From NCBI GenBank assembly GCA_030267565.1, contig BRXU01000045.1:260501-324500 (forward strand): 64,000 nucleotides of DNA, in the 5' to 3' direction. The stretch comes from Pleodorina starrii (lineage: Eukaryota; Chlorophyta; Chlorophyceae; Chlamydomonadales; Volvocaceae). Positions 10,400 through 22,700 of the stretch are shown in pieces. Position numbers and translations under genes: made by a program. Each line of letters opens with the position of its first letter. The stretch's first letter is position 1. The notes under the pieces are model-generated. The model ran no database searches. It was given only the letters and a program-made list of their open reading frames with translations, and was not told the origin of the DNA.

Positions 10400-11190
10400 T
10401 AACACCCCCCCCCCAACCACGCCCCCGAATATTGCGAAACCTACAAACCCTCCCCCAACCTTTCCCCCGGATTCCTGACATCCCCTCATCGCAATCTAAT
10501 CGCTGCTGTCATCCTGTTCGCCGCCGTCCTCATCACTCCCCCCATCGTCCTGCTGCCTGCTGCCAAAGCCCTTCCTCGGCGGCGTGGTGCCGAGGAGCCG
10601 GCCCGTGGTCCTCGCCGCTGCAGCCAGCCACGTTACCGATCTCCGTGATTCCTAGGCGCTCGCCGCCAGCTGGGCACTGGTCATACCAGGCTGTGGGGGC
10701 GGCGCGATGCTCTTCAGGCCGAGGACCCGTGGGTGGGTCGGCAGCCGTGGGGACGGCAGCTGATGCTAGCGGCTGCGTCCTGGAGCCTGGCCAGCGGAGC
10801 TGCGATGAGCCAGCTGCAGCCGTGCAGCCGGCCGAGCAGCCAGCTCCACCATCACGGCCGCTGCAAGGCTCTCGGTCGGCGCGGCTTGACGAAATTTTAG
10901 GCATGACGGTAAGTTTCGCAGCGCATTTACCAATAACTAGCTACTTGTTGGAGAGGCCCGTCGGCAAGATGATTTTTTTGTTGTTTTTTGGGGGTGAGAG
11001 TGGGTTGAGAGCAAAGAACGGAGTCGCGCGCGGGTTGCCGGAGGCCCACGTTGCAAGTGAGGTCCCCGTCAATCAGGTGAATGAATGCGTGTTTGTGTTT
11101 TAACTTCTTACGTCGGAGAAATTTCAGGAGTTTCGAATCCCGATCGACCAATAAATAATCATCAACCCACCCTCCCTGGAGCGGTATTCG
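10400..11190 (+). other. Unassigned Pro/Ser/Ala-rich open stretch
   Basis: A plus-strand frame entering from the second 219-bp repeat stays open to about 11103. It is Pro/Ser/Ala-rich without a recognisable domain. A clean GTAAGT donor at 10915, after GATEL-like LDEILGMT coding, hints that 10410-10914 could be an exon, but there is no identifiable partner exon. The minus frame 10533-10904 is equally featureless. It may be non-coding. Confidence 0.2.
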
Positions 11191-11204
11191 CTTATCGAGA
11201 TCCC

Positions 11205-11663
<459 letters not shown>

Positions 11664-11667
11664 ATCC

Positions 11668-12332
11668 GACGGAGACTTGCTAGCAGAGTCGTCAGCAAGG
11701 CCTGCCGGCGCTGCCGGCGCCGCGCGAATCGCGTCGTTCGGGGCGCATGGGCGCATCGATCGAAGTACGGCATCAATTCGGCAGCGAGCGGCGAGGGCAT
11801 GAAGTGTGAGAATCTCGACATTCCTGCTGATACGTAGCCAGAGCTGTATCCCCGAAATTCCTACTTGCGGAGTCGTCAGCAAGGCCTGCCGGCGCCGCAG
11901 GAATCGCGCTCCGTCTCGGCACTGTGTAACTCTTCCCGCGAGCGCATTGCTTGGCTTAAGTAGCTTGACAGTAGACATGGAGTGGATTATTCGCAGATCA
12001 CGCAGGCTGACTTGCAAATAGAAGGACAGCGGAACTGTTTGCGAGGGTCGCGATGACGTGCAGCAGTTACCGACGACGAGAGTGCAGCAGAGGCCTGGCA
12101 GCAGGGTTTGCTCCTTGCAACCTTTGTAATATAAATGTGCTTCAAGTCGGTCGGACCGGCAAGCAGAGCTGCTGTGGTGTGGTCGCGGGAAGAATGTATG
12201 TTCGCAATGCATACATAGTTGGTTGCTTGCCGAAACGAAGATTCTTTTCACGCCGTCATGTCAGAAATCCACTTTAAGGAACGATGAATCTTCTGGAAGT
12301 AATTATAGGCCGAGAGGTGTTGGTTTGACCTC
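11668..12332. repeat. Dispersed repeat R1, copy 2 (left half)
   Basis: This follows R1 copy 1 from GGCGAGGGC.TGAAGTGTGAGA to TTGGTTTGACCTC, with an extra duplicated GAGTCGTCAGCAAGGCCTGC block at 11687 and 11871. It is interrupted at 12332 by the TIR element below and resumes at 13346. Confidence 0.7.
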
Positions 12333-13345
12333 CCCTATAGCAGTCAAACCGCCCTTAAGGGCAAAATATGGCCTTACGGTGTGCCCTTAAGGTCCAACCG
12401 CCCTAGCATGTTCAACGCCAAAACGTGTTTGGAAATAATTATTTATGCTTATTAAGCAGTGTAAAAGCAATAGCCGCAGAAAAGCAGACCTCCCAAGTCA
12501 AATCCGTTCACATGCCTTGGTCACCCGTCCGGTCACAGTATTTTTGATGTTGTCTTGTTGCATTTTGTACTTATACTAAGTAGTGCATATAAATACTCCA
12601 GCTTGGCTGATTGAAAGTGTCCTAACCTTAGTCGGCGGCAGGCCCGGTTACTGCTCGCCCAGGAGTGCTTGCGTTGGCACCGGCGAACGCTTGCCCAACG
12701 TGCAACCGCAACTAGATACCGCAAAATAAGATTTAAATTATTGGCGATGTAAATAATGTCTAGCCTTTATCGGAACTGTTATGTTTTGTGTTCCACTCTA
12801 ATCCAATTGTGCTGACCATGTATGGCGAATTGCTTAATCTTATCCTGTTGTTAATCGCAACTCGCAGGCTGCACGTGTAGGCTTGGACACATGCTCAGGC
12901 GGCCTGGGTGGCGAGCAGCTCGGAGCTAGCGGCCTGGCGTGGACTCCCTGGACATGGCGCGTCGTGGCGCTAGCGGCCGGGAGCGGACTTGGCTGGTGTC
13001 AGCGGCTCGCTGAAAATTTTCTTTCAAGTGAGTACGGCCTTCGCTTCTCGGGACAAGAACACTTCGCGTTCGCAAGCCTTAACATCCCATGATAGCAGCC
13101 TCTAAGGGTACTCGTCGCATACGGTGGTTTTTACCGCCATATAACTCTGGACCGCCTAGTATCGTCCGTATGGGGGCTGTATGGGCCCTAAGGGCGCCCC
13201 TACGGGCTGTATAGTCCGTATGGGAGCTGTATGGGCCCTAAGGGGGACCTTAAGTGAACCGGGCCTTAAGGGCTAAGGCCTCCTGGACGTATGGTACATA
13301 TGTGAAGCCCTTAGTGACCTTAAGGGCATTTTGACTGCTATAGGG
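12333..13345. mobile_element. DNA transposon (non-autonomous) with 3-bp target duplication
   Basis: The ends are CCCTATAGCAGTCAAA (12333-12348) and its perfect inverse TTTGACTGCTATAGGG (13330-13345), with further imperfect inverted CCCTTAAGG blocks inside. CTC is duplicated at 12330-12332 and 13346-13348. R1 copies at 2790 and 25225 preserve the uninterrupted target GACCTCGGCCTCGG, which proves the boundaries. The interior has internal GTATGGGNGCTGTATGGGCC repeats and no transposase-like frame. A 3-bp duplication fits EnSpm/CACTA-like or Harbinger-like transposition, but the terminal sequence does not identify the superfamily. Confidence 0.8.
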
Positions 13346-13610
13346 CTCGGCCTCGGTCCATGGAGACTGCCAAACTGGTTTTTACTCATACGAGGTTGGG
13401 TTCCTATAATAAATTTACCGTGCAATAAAGAATATAATCTTTTACTTCTGCAGCCTTTCCGATGGCCGAAAGTCTGCACTTGTCCAATTACTTTTACTTC
13501 CACCGTCCCACGTCCCACGGGCACACGGACATGGGCAATCCTACAGGGCGGGCCCCCCCTGGGCGCTTCGCGCTGGGGCCCCGCCCAAAAACGTTTGCGC
13601 GCTGAAGTCC
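13346..13610. repeat. Dispersed repeat R1, copy 2 (right half)
   Basis: R1 continues from CTCGGCCTCGGTCCATGG through GGAGACTGCCAAACTGG to GGGGCCCCGCCC, matching copy 1. It ends 12 bp before orphan exon G. Confidence 0.75.
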
Positions 13611-13621
13611 CTGGGCCGCAC

Positions 13622-13708
13622 CCTGCTGTCGTCGTGTTATAGTCGTAGTCGTAGTCGTAGTCATAATCGGCCTTCTGCTGAAGGAGGCGCCGCCGCCGCC
13701 GCGATAGC
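13622..13708 (-). pseudogene. Orphan exon G: Tyr-Asp-repeat cysteine-peptide module
   Basis: On the minus strand an ACAG acceptor precedes an 87-bp open segment encoding LSRRRRRLLQQKAD, then five YD units, then N-T-T-T-A-G, ending at a GTGCGG donor. It is phase 2 at both ends, as in the other peptide genes. It closely matches exon 3 of gene C (39311-39403), including the YDYDYDYD run. A decayed second module may lie at 13930-13990. I found no signal-peptide exon upstream: the expected region (14575-24800) has been replaced by repeats and gypsy-1. It is best read as a remnant of a duplicated gene C. Confidence 0.5.
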
Positions 13709-13710
13709 CT

Positions 13711-14575
13711 GTATATATGTAAACGGCGGCAGCGCATGGCAAGGAACACGGACAGACACACGCGCACACACAGCAGACAGCAGCGAGAGCAAGTGAACGG
13801 ACCGAAGATAGACAGGCTCCGCAGGCAGGCAGGCGCGACAGGCTCCATGTGTAAATTAAAATTCAGCTTTTGCATGCCACGCGCGTAAAAGCTAACTCCA
13901 TTGGGGCGGACTCGGCCGTCGGGCGGCAGAGCGAGGCTGCTGCTGAAGGAGGGGCGCCAAAGCGGCGGCGGCGGCGGCAGAGACTGCTATGCTGTGGAAG
14001 CGGCCGCGATCAGGCAAGCAAGGGAATCTTTCTGCTGCACGGGCATGATGTTGTCGGTCGTTGTCAGTTACAATAATGATACAATGGCCGAGCGTTGCTC
14101 GCTAGTTTACTTCCATTGCTAAATCCGCCGCAGCGCGTGTCAATCTATCCTTGAACAAACCATCAGCTATCCATCCAGGAGGCACGCACGATTTATAAAT
14201 CTGATATACCGGGCCCGTCTGCATCGATCGATCGTCGATCCGTCCGCTAGCTGCTAGCTGCGTGGGCAGGAAGTAGATCGATCAACTAATGTAAATCGTT
14301 TCATCCAGCAACACATCCATCCCCGCGACGCCTGCTGAGCATCCGGCCTGCCTAATGCCGTCATCGGCTAACTTGCCACCTGGGCACGGATAACAGACGG
14401 CTCTGCTGGTGGATGGGAGGGAGATGCGTGGGGGCGATCGCGTGCGTGTATGTGGAGCCCGCCGCCAGTTAATCGATCGAGTGGTCAGTGAATGAATGAA
14501 TGGATAGATGCGTGCCCCGACATAAGCATGGTGTCCCCAAAAATAAAATACCCGGAAATTGGTCTCAGACCAATT
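13711..14575. other. Segmental duplicate of the gene C intron (39404-40085)
   Basis: From about 14280 to 14560 the order of blocks matches 39755-40060: TGTAAATCGTTTCAT, GCCTGCTGAG, GGGCACGGATAACAGACGG and a GGATGGGAGG block. There is no gene. The similarity breaks at about 14575 and resumes at 24830 (ATCATGACT.GTCGAATGA versus 40090). This shows that some 10 kb of repeats were inserted into this locus. Confidence 0.55.
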
Positions 14576-15774
14576 GAAGGGTTAAGCACCAGAGGAGTTG
14601 TGATCTCATTTGTGTCTCCGCAGTACACATGTGGGCGGTAACCGAGCGGTACAATCGCATTGTCAGCGGCACCGAAGCACGCTGATAACAGAAGAAAATG
14701 CAGAGAATGGCAAGGGCGGCAGTATGTGAGTCGGAAGCAAGCATCGGCGAGACGAAACGGAGGCAAACAAGGGAAAGCGCCTTGAGGACGCCAGCGCAGG
14801 ACACACTGCGCTGTGTGTCTGCGAGGGCCCGTACAAGCGCATGTGAAAGGCGACATGCGTTTGAATTGAAGTCGCCCATCGTTTGCCCGAACGGATCACA
14901 ATAGGAAACGCGGTGACGCATGCGTAATCAGCAGGAAGGAGAACCAAGCGCCTGAAGGACGCAAACGTTGAGAAAGAACACATGCGAGGATGGCATAAAC
15001 TATGGAATTCATGTGTGCGAAGCAAAGCACGGGAGCGCGAACAGCGGGAAGGAGAAGGCCGAAACCGGGAAGCGGACAATGCAAAGACGAAAGCGTACAA
15101 TGAAAAAGGCGTATCAACAAAGGATAGCGAGGGAAGGGAACACGACTGAAAGACCAGATGGCGAGCTGTGACGGTTACGCGAACGGTTGAAGCAATACGC
15201 GGAGACCTCTGGACCGCCACTGCGATCAGAAAAACAAATACAACAGGAATGGCGTTTGGATGCAAAGCGACGGTTACGCATGGCGCAGGACATAGGAGGC
15301 CGAAACCGGAGCATACATACGCTGCGCAGGTTCACACGCGTCCGAAGGCTGTTTGCGGGGCAGCGAAAACAACGCAGGAAACGGGACGTGAACCGGACGT
15401 TTACACGCGAGGATGACAATGCCGGCGGGTGATTCACAGGTAAAGCGACAAAGCGCACGTATTCGAAAACTGAACCCTTCATGGGTCAGCGGCGTCTGCG
15501 CGAACGGTTGATGAATACACGGACACCGCCACCGCGATCAGATAAACAAATCCAATTTGAATGGCGACCGCCTTTAGATGAACGCACAGACGATCACTAG
15601 ACGACCGTGTATACATCACCTATAGACGACCCGTCTTATAGACGACCCACAGACGATACACAGACGACGATCGTCTTGGATTGTCTATTTAGGCTCTAAT
15701 AGACTAGCCTATAGACGACCCGTGTATTTTTCCAAATAGATCGTCTTTAGGAAGGTCTCTATTTTACAGACGTA
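14576..15774 (+). other. Repetitive stretch with a duplicated basic module; AGACGAC cluster
   Basis: A roughly 90-bp block (GCGAACGGTTGAAGCAATAC...) at 15178-15270 is repeated in diverged form at 15498-15585. It can be read as LKQYAETSGPPLRSEKQIQQ, a charged helical sequence, but I recognise no family. Bases 15585-15770 carry seven AGACGA(C/T) motifs, four within TAGACGACC, plus inverted copies. No complete gene is visible; this looks like an old transposon interior. Confidence 0.35.
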
Positions 15775-17480
15775 TGTGCTCGAGCGGGCTGTGCACGAGG
15801 CCCGGGAGCGGGCTGCGGTCCGCTTGTTGGTTGACGGGACAGCCCAGCATGTTCTGCGGCAGGCTGTGCTGGAAGCTCAGGAGCGAGACGCAGCCCGGTT
15901 GTTGGAGGCAAGGAGTGTGTGGGAGGGCCGGCCGGCCTAGCACGAACAGCTGAACGCCCGGAAGCCACAGCTGTATGTGACAGCGATCGGCGCAACAGCA
16001 TGAGCAGTGGCCGCGACCGGCCGCGGGAGCGTCGTGCATAGGGACGGGATGCGTGCGGCAGTACAGGGAAGAAGGGCAATGCCGGCTTGCCGAGCGCAAT
16101 ACGTTGATGTCATTGGACGGCCAGCTTCGGCACGTCCTTTGAGGAGCACTGTCAGTGCGTACCTGGCGCAGCTCACGTTAGTACAAGACAGTGTTGCAGC
16201 AACCATCAACGGGTCGCGGCCTAATCTGGAATGGCTCCTGGGGCAGGGCGGCCCAACCCGGGCTAGAACGTTGGGAAGTAATAACACGCGTCCAGCCCAG
16301 CAGCCTGTGCACAGTGCGCGGGAGCGGACCGCAGCCCGGTTGTTGGGGGCAAGAAATGCGAGCGAGGCGCAGGCCGAACAGAGCCAGGATGTGCTGGAGC
16401 GGGCTGTGCATGATGTGCATGCAGGAGCAAACCGCAGCCCGGTTGCGCTGACTAGGGTACGGCAGGCTAGGGTAGGGTAGTAGGGTAGGGCTCGCAACAA
16501 AGACAACACCTTGGGCCTGCATGTCGTCCTCTTCGCCGCGTCTACGGCGGAGCTGCGAAACTGCCGTGCGGGCCGTCAGCCCCGCGGAACTGGGTTGTGC
16601 ACGCGGTGCCCCAGTGCCATGGCCGCCGCTCCCGCCGGGGGCCGTGGTGGGGGTTTTGGGCGTGTGGACCCTGTGCCAGTTTTTCCCCGCTGTGATTGCC
16701 CCTGTTGGACTTCGTGAAGCATGGGGTCGCTTGGGTGTGGTTCACCGTGGAGCACAACGTGGGCAACACGACGTGTGTGACGTGAAGGCCTTTGGGGCCC
16801 ACAGGGGGGGTGGGGCATGGCCTCCCTGCTTTGCTATTGCCCTGCGTGCCCCCTACATGCCAGCCCGGACAAATTCTGTTAGGACGGCAGGTGCTTGTTC
16901 GGAACGGTGAGGTGAAGCGACAAAAGACCACGTATCCGGAAAAGAGCTGTCAGTCGAAGGAACAGGCGTCGTCATTGTGATGGGAAGCACGCGTCAGTAG
17001 AGGAAAAGGGGGCACTGGCAGCTTGCCGAACGCTATTCGTGATTGTCACAGTCAGTATAGGGGAGCTCCTTCAGGAGAGCGGTGTCGTGTCTATCGATGG
17101 GTCGCGGCCTGAGCAGGAATGGCTTCTGGGGCAGGGCGGCCCCACCTGGGCGAGATCGTGGACGCACGGCAAGCCCAGCAGAGCCACTATGTGCTCGAGC
17201 GGGCTGTGCACGAGGCCCGGGAGCGGGCTGCGGTCCGCTTGTTGGTTGCCGGGACAGCCCAGCAAAGCCAACATGATCCGGTGAGGGCTGTGCAGGATGC
17301 TAAGGAGCGAGCCGCAGCCCGGTTGTTGGAGACAAGGAATGTGTGGGAGGGGCCGGCCGGCCTGGCACAAACAGCTGAACGCCCGGAAGAAGCAGCTGTG
17401 ACAGCGACCGGCGCAACAGCATCAGCAGCGGCTGCGACAGGTGCGTGGGCGCGGGGAATGGGCCTGTGGTGGAAGCCTTG
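15775..17480 (+). repeat. Degenerate coding-like repeat modules
   Basis: Three related modules (about 15775-16030, 16190-16480 and 17080-17480) encode, in shifted frames, helical repeats of the type LERAVHEARERAAVRLL and ERAAARLLETRNVWEG. The clearest open copy is 17119-17480 on the plus strand. They are separated by unrelated GC-rich sequence (16500-17000). The repeated Glu/Arg/Ala heptad-like pattern suggests an amphipathic helix or coiled coil. Frames are broken between modules, so this is probably a decayed gene or transposon protein. Gypsy-1 is inserted at its right end. Confidence 0.4.
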
Positions 17481-17861
17481 TGTTGTATCACGCATCTGGC
17501 GTGTTCTGGACTTAGGAATATTCTGCTGAATTCCTATACATCTGGCTGTTACCTTTCTGTCATTAACTGTCAACTGAATACGTCCCGTCTGACTGGGGTC
17601 GTAATCGGTTATCTGCTGGGTCTGTAACGCTGTGTTACAGACGGGAACTGTATCTGCTGTGTACAGTTGAGGACAACTGGTCCTTGGCAGCTGTTCTGTC
17701 TGTTCCGATTGGAGTTACTCTGGAGATACTGGCTGCGGTTCGGGTCGCTGTGACCGCCGTACGCTACAACCGCTCACCTCGTGCTCTTAAGCACTCTGCA
17801 TTTCTCTAATCGGCAGTTCTGACTGCCCCCATGCAGTTGGACATTTCTAAAGCTTACAACA
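17481..17861 (+). repeat. gypsy-1 5' LTR
   Basis: It is 381 bp with 7-bp terminal inverted repeats TGTTGTA/TACAACA. It contains two TGTAACG/TGTTACAG-type sites near 17625-17640 that include TGTAA, the algal poly(A)-type signal. Confidence 0.95.
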
Positions 17862-17864
17862 AGT

Positions 17865-17880
17865 TGGTATCGAGACGGGC
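17865..17880 (+). other. gypsy-1 primer-binding site
   Basis: TGGTATCGAGACGGGC lies 3 bp after the 5' LTR. TGGTATC complements the GATACCA 3' end of initiator tRNA-Met, the usual primer for such elements. Gypsy-2 and gypsy-3 also start their sites with TGGTATC. Confidence 0.65.
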
Positions 17881-18226
17881 ACTGGCCCTTACCGCTGTTC
17901 ACATCTTGACAACATCGCGACAATGAGCGAACTAGTCTTCGGTTCCGTAGACGACGCTATGGTCGTTGACCTTCTGAGGGCGGCTGCTGAAGGTTTGTAA
18001 CTTCCCAGCCTCCTTACTGGCCCTGCTGGGCTTTCGTTAGCCTAACTCTCCTTAGCTGTTGCAGAGCAACCCACTGTCGCTGGGCCGTCTAAGACCACTG
18101 TCGACCAGGAGGTCCAGACTGCACCACTCGACCCAGAGACCCTGCTGGACTTCGTCTCTGACGAGGTCGTGGTCGCTCGAGCGGCTACTTGCTTGGGTGC
18201 GCGGTTACTGACTGTCGTTGCCCGTC

Positions 18227-19734
18227 ATGTCCGGTGTCCTGCTTGACGCCGACGGCAACCCATATGTTCCTGCTTCACCTCAGCATGAGAATGAAGAAGG
18301 AGTTGATGCTGCTGCCGCTGCTGCTGCGGCTGCACTGACTGCGCTTGCTAGGGACCCTGCTGTCCCTACCGATGCAGCGCGTTCTGACCCAACTGCTGTT
18401 ACTGACCCGCCGACTGCTGGCCGCGCTGCTGAGGGCGTTGATTCTGACCTTGAGGATCCTTTTAACCTGAGGCAGTATTTACCTGACCATGTGCTGAACC
18501 TTCGCCCTCGGCGCCGTCTTTCAGGTCGCATCGTGGCCGCCACCGCAACTGCTGCTGCTGGGGCCCACGTCGCTGCTGAGACCCACGTGAACAACGCTGC
18601 TGTTCGCGAGAACGCTGCTGCTGCGACTCGCGTTCACTCTGCTGCTGCTGCTGCAATCCGGGCTGACGCTGCTGCTGGCGTCGCGCCCATGGCCACCGAC
18701 ACTGACGAGGTACTTAAACTTAATGTTCCTCCACCTAAGCTGAATATCCCGATTGAAGGCAAGCTTAACGTCCGGGCCGCTGCCGATGCTACCCGCGTCT
18801 TTGTCCGGGACGTCAAGAAGTTCTTCCCTTTGGTAAAAGGTGGTCATATTGATGAGGTTCGCTGTCTGTTTCTTGGTTCAGCCCTTGACGGTTTGGCTAA
18901 GCGCTATCACGATGAGTGGACCTTAGCGCAGACTAGCGGCTATACCTCTGATGCTTTGCTTGCTGCATTGCTTGCTCGTTTTGCTCCGCAAGTTCAGTCC
19001 CGCGAGCAAGAGGCTCGGCAGAAACTGTCCACTGGTCGTTACCGCATGCGTACGACCGAGGCCGTTGCTTCGTACCAAGCACGCTTTGAGGCCCTTATCA
19101 CTGCCATTCCTGAGTTTGCTGACGGCGAACGCAGATTCTGGTTTCACCATGGCCTGTCTGATGTCCTGTATGAGTACTGTGCGAAGAAAACCTTCGGCTC
19201 TTACTACGACATGGCCGCTTACGCGCTCCGCAAAGAGCGTCAACTCGAAGCTGCTAAACAAGCCCGTTCGCCTTCTGCCCGGTTTAACTTCCTATCTGTT
19301 CAGGAGGTCGAAGAGGAGGACGCTGCCGCCAAGCGTCGCCGCGTCGACGGTGCTGCTGGGCCGTCTTCCGCTGCTGGGACGCCGACTGCTGCCGCGGCGC
19401 GCCCGTCTTCGGACTTCCAGGAGGTCCGCCGCAAGAAGTCCGCTTCTCGGCGCGCTTCCCTCGCTGCTGCCGCCGCCACGCCGCCGCCCCGCCACCGACT
19501 GGTTCAAGGACCAAGTTCGGTTGCAGGATGTCGATTTACCTCCGGCGCAAGGAGCACAACCGCTGCCTGGCCTGCGGCGAGCCTGACCACGGTGTCTCTG
19601 AGTGCACCAACCCGGCCTGGCTGCGCCGCAAGGCTGAGAATGACGCTGCTGCTGCTGCTGCTGCTGCTGCGGGGGGTAGCGGGGACGGCAAGGCCAAGGG
19701 CAAACGCGGGAACAACCGGGGCAAGGGGAACTGA
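18227..19734 (+). pseudogene. gag: gypsy-1 gag (frame change before the zinc knuckle)
   Basis: The N-terminal and capsid part is open from about 18212, with a likely start at 18227 (MSGVLLDADG). An Ala-rich leader is followed by a retrotransposon-gag core around 18770-19290 (for example FWFHHGLSDVLYEYC). The CX2CX4HX4C zinc knuckle (CLACGEPDHGVSEC, about 19561-19602) lies in the -1 frame relative to this, so the frame must change between about 19440 and 19520, inside a GC-rich CCG tract. The related gypsy-3 gag reads through the corresponding region without a shift, so a one-base lesion here is more likely than programmed frameshifting. The knuckle frame ends in TGA at 19732-19734. A short upstream frame at 17924 (MSELVFGSVDDAMVV) resembles the gypsy-3 gag start and may be an additional 5' gag segment. 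Confidence 0.8.
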
Positions 19735-22700
19735 CGGGCTGCCCAGGCTGGTTCTGAGGGACTGCCTCCTGGGTCTGCTGCTGCTGCTGCCGCCGCGCCG
19801 GAATTCTGTCGTTTCCGTGCCGCGCGCGCTGTGACGCCTGCTGTGTTGGCCGAGCTGGAAGGACTGCTGGGACGTTGCATCTCTTTTGACGCGCGCACTG
19901 TGCGTGCCGGCTTTGGAGAGGCGCGCGAGCTGTGTAATCTGTTCGCGCCGTGCAATCGTTCTTTGTCTTCGGCCCAACTGGGTGGTCACACTGTTCTGTT
20001 TGTCCCCTCTTCACTGCGCGCGCTGCAGCTTCAGCTAGCCCACTACCGTGCTTGCAAGCGTCAGCGCCCTGATACAGCTGCTTGCATTTTGTTGCCTTCG
20101 TACCTTGAGCGTAAAGCAGCTGACCTTCTCCCTGGACTTCGCAAGGTTCACCGGTTCGGTCTTGGTAGTCAGCTGTTCAACGGGCTTGACCTCAGCGGTT
20201 CTCCCGTACTTCTACCGCCGTTGCCGTACTCTGTCGACGTCTGGTATGACGCGCCGTCTGCAGCTCCGGCGATCGCCAGCATCCCTTTCCTGTCTTCTCT
20301 TTCCCTTCCAGTCCTTTCTTCCATTTCAGGCGATCATCTTCCGCTGGTTCAGCTGACTTCGGCTGGTCTGCCTCTCAAGGCGCTGGTCGATTCCGGCGCA
20401 AGTCATGATTTCGTCTCTGAGTCTGTGGTACGCCAACTGGGAGTGCCGTTGCAAGACAGCACTTGGTCTCATGTCACCCTTGCTGATGGGGGGCGCAACC
20501 GCATTCTAGGGGAGGTGTCGTTGCGCGTCGTGCTCGGCTCGCTGCACGTCACGCTGAAACCCTACGTTCTTGCTGAACTTACTGATGCGGCACCGTTCAT
20601 TCTGGGTTCGGGTACCATGTCGCAACACGCTGCCTTGTTGGATTACGGCAAGCGTGCCTTGTTTCTGCGGCACGGGGTGCGGCAGTACAAAGTGCCGCTG
20701 CTTGACTCGCCTGCGCCTACTGCCGCCGCGGCACCTTCTGTGAATTTTGCTGTTGCTGCGCTTTGTCAGCGTGCCGAACCTGAGCCTATAGGGCGCAAGG
20801 CCGCTGCGCGTTTGCTTCGCAAAGGTGCCCATGCTGTGCTTGTTCAGCCCAAGCTGCGCCTCAACGCCGCAGTTGACCCTTCTACTGAACAAGACCCTGC
20901 AGTCGCTGCTCTGTTGGAAGAGTACGCAGATCTCTTCCGTGATATCCCTGGTCTGCCGCCCATGCGTCCTGTCGACCACACCATCCCGCTGGAACCTGGC
21001 GCGCAACCTGTCTCGCGTCCTATGTACCGGCTGAGTCCGCTGGAGTTGGACGAGGTTAAACGGCAAGTGACTGATCTGCTGGCTAAGGGTATGATTCGCC
21101 CTAGTACCTCGCCCTACTCTGCGCCTATCCTGTTTGTGGGCAAAAAGGATGGTGGTCTCCGCATGTGCATTGACTATCGGGGACTGAATGCTGTTACTGT
21201 TAAGAACAAGTATCCGCTGCCGCGCGTTGATGACCTGCTGGATAAACTGCGCGGCGCTGCGTACTTTAGTTCTATTGATCTGCAACAGGGCTACAATCAA
21301 ATTCGCATTGCTGATTCTGATATTGCGAAAACTGCTTTCCGTACGCCCTTCGGCCATTACGAATACACCGTACTGAGCTTTGGTCTGGTTAACGCACCTG
21401 CTACGTTTCAAGCTGTTATGAACCGTATTTTCAGGCCTTTTCTGGATAAGTTCGTTGTGTGCTACTTGGACGACATTCTGATCTACTCCCGCACCCGCGA
21501 GGAGCACCTGCAGCACCTTCGTTCTGTCTTTGAGGTTCTTCGGCGCGAGCAGCTGTACGCGAAGAAGTCTAAGTGCCACTGGGTACAACCTCAGGTGGAG
21601 TATCTGGGGCATATCGTTTCTGCTGACGGTATTCGCATGGACCCGCGCAAGTCTGCTGCGGTCCGCAACTGGCCCGCTCCCGCGAATCTGCAGGAACTGC
21701 GTAAATTTTTGGGGCTGACCAACTACTTTCGCAAGTCCATTTCGCGTTACTCCATTACTGCTGCGCCGCTGACCAACCTGACTCGTAAGGGTGCTTTCTC
21801 ATCTGCTGACGCCTGGACTCCTGAATGTCAGAAGGCTTTTGATGAGCTTAAGCGTGCTGTTGCTGACGATGTCATGCTGCGGTTTCCTGACCCGTCCCTG
21901 TCGTACCGTGTCGAAGTTATCACTGACGCTTCCCTGTACGGCACTGGCGCTGTTCTGCTGCAGGAGGGTCGCCCTGTCGCCTTCACCAGCAAGAAGCTGT
22001 CCGGCGCTGAGACCCGCTACACCACTGGGGAACAGGAACTGCTTGCTGTTCTGCACGCTCTGAAAGAGTGGCGCTGCTACCTTGAAGGCCGCCATTTCAC
22101 TCTTAAGACTGACCATAAGCCCCTTACGTTCCTGCAAGGCGTGCCGACCCTGAACCGGCGCCAGGCGCGCTGGCTTGAGTATATGTCGCGTTTCGACTAT
22201 ACTTGGGAGTATCTGTCCGGCTCACTTAACGTTGCCGACGCTCTCAGTCGCCACCCTTCTCTGCACGCCGCCATTCTGTCTGTTGTCACACGTAGTCAAG
22301 CTCGGCAGGTGGTTTTCCATCCGTCCGCCGCGCCCGCGCCCGCCGCGCCTGCGCCCGCCGCGCCTGTGCCTGCGCCTGCGCCGGACCCTGAGCCTCTTAC
22401 GATCCCTGTCCTCGCTACGCGCCTGAAGGATGCCACTGCTGCTGATCCCTACTTCCTGACCTCCCGTAACGTCGCTGACCTGACCCTGTCCAACGGCCTG
22501 TGGGTCCGCTCCCGTCACGGCGTTCGACAGATCGTAGTGCCCAACGACGCCGACCTGCGGCGTACTATCCTGCGGCATTACCACGACGGGGCTCTTGCTG
22601 GGCATCCTGGCGGTACTCGCCTGTGCGAGTTGGTCTCCCGTACCTTCTGGTGGCCTCGGCTGGCCCGAGATGCGGAAGACTACGTGCTGTCGTGCGATCT

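Noticed and set aside
14663..15265. Minus-strand 200-residue frame with hydrophobic patches
   Set aside because: No domain, no matching splice layout, and the plus strand carries the repeated helical module; probably a shadow frame.
19440..19530. Programmed -1 frameshift inside gypsy-1 gag
   Set aside because: The related gypsy-3 gag passes this region in one frame and the tract is a CCG repeat without a clear slippery heptamer; a one-base indel is simpler.
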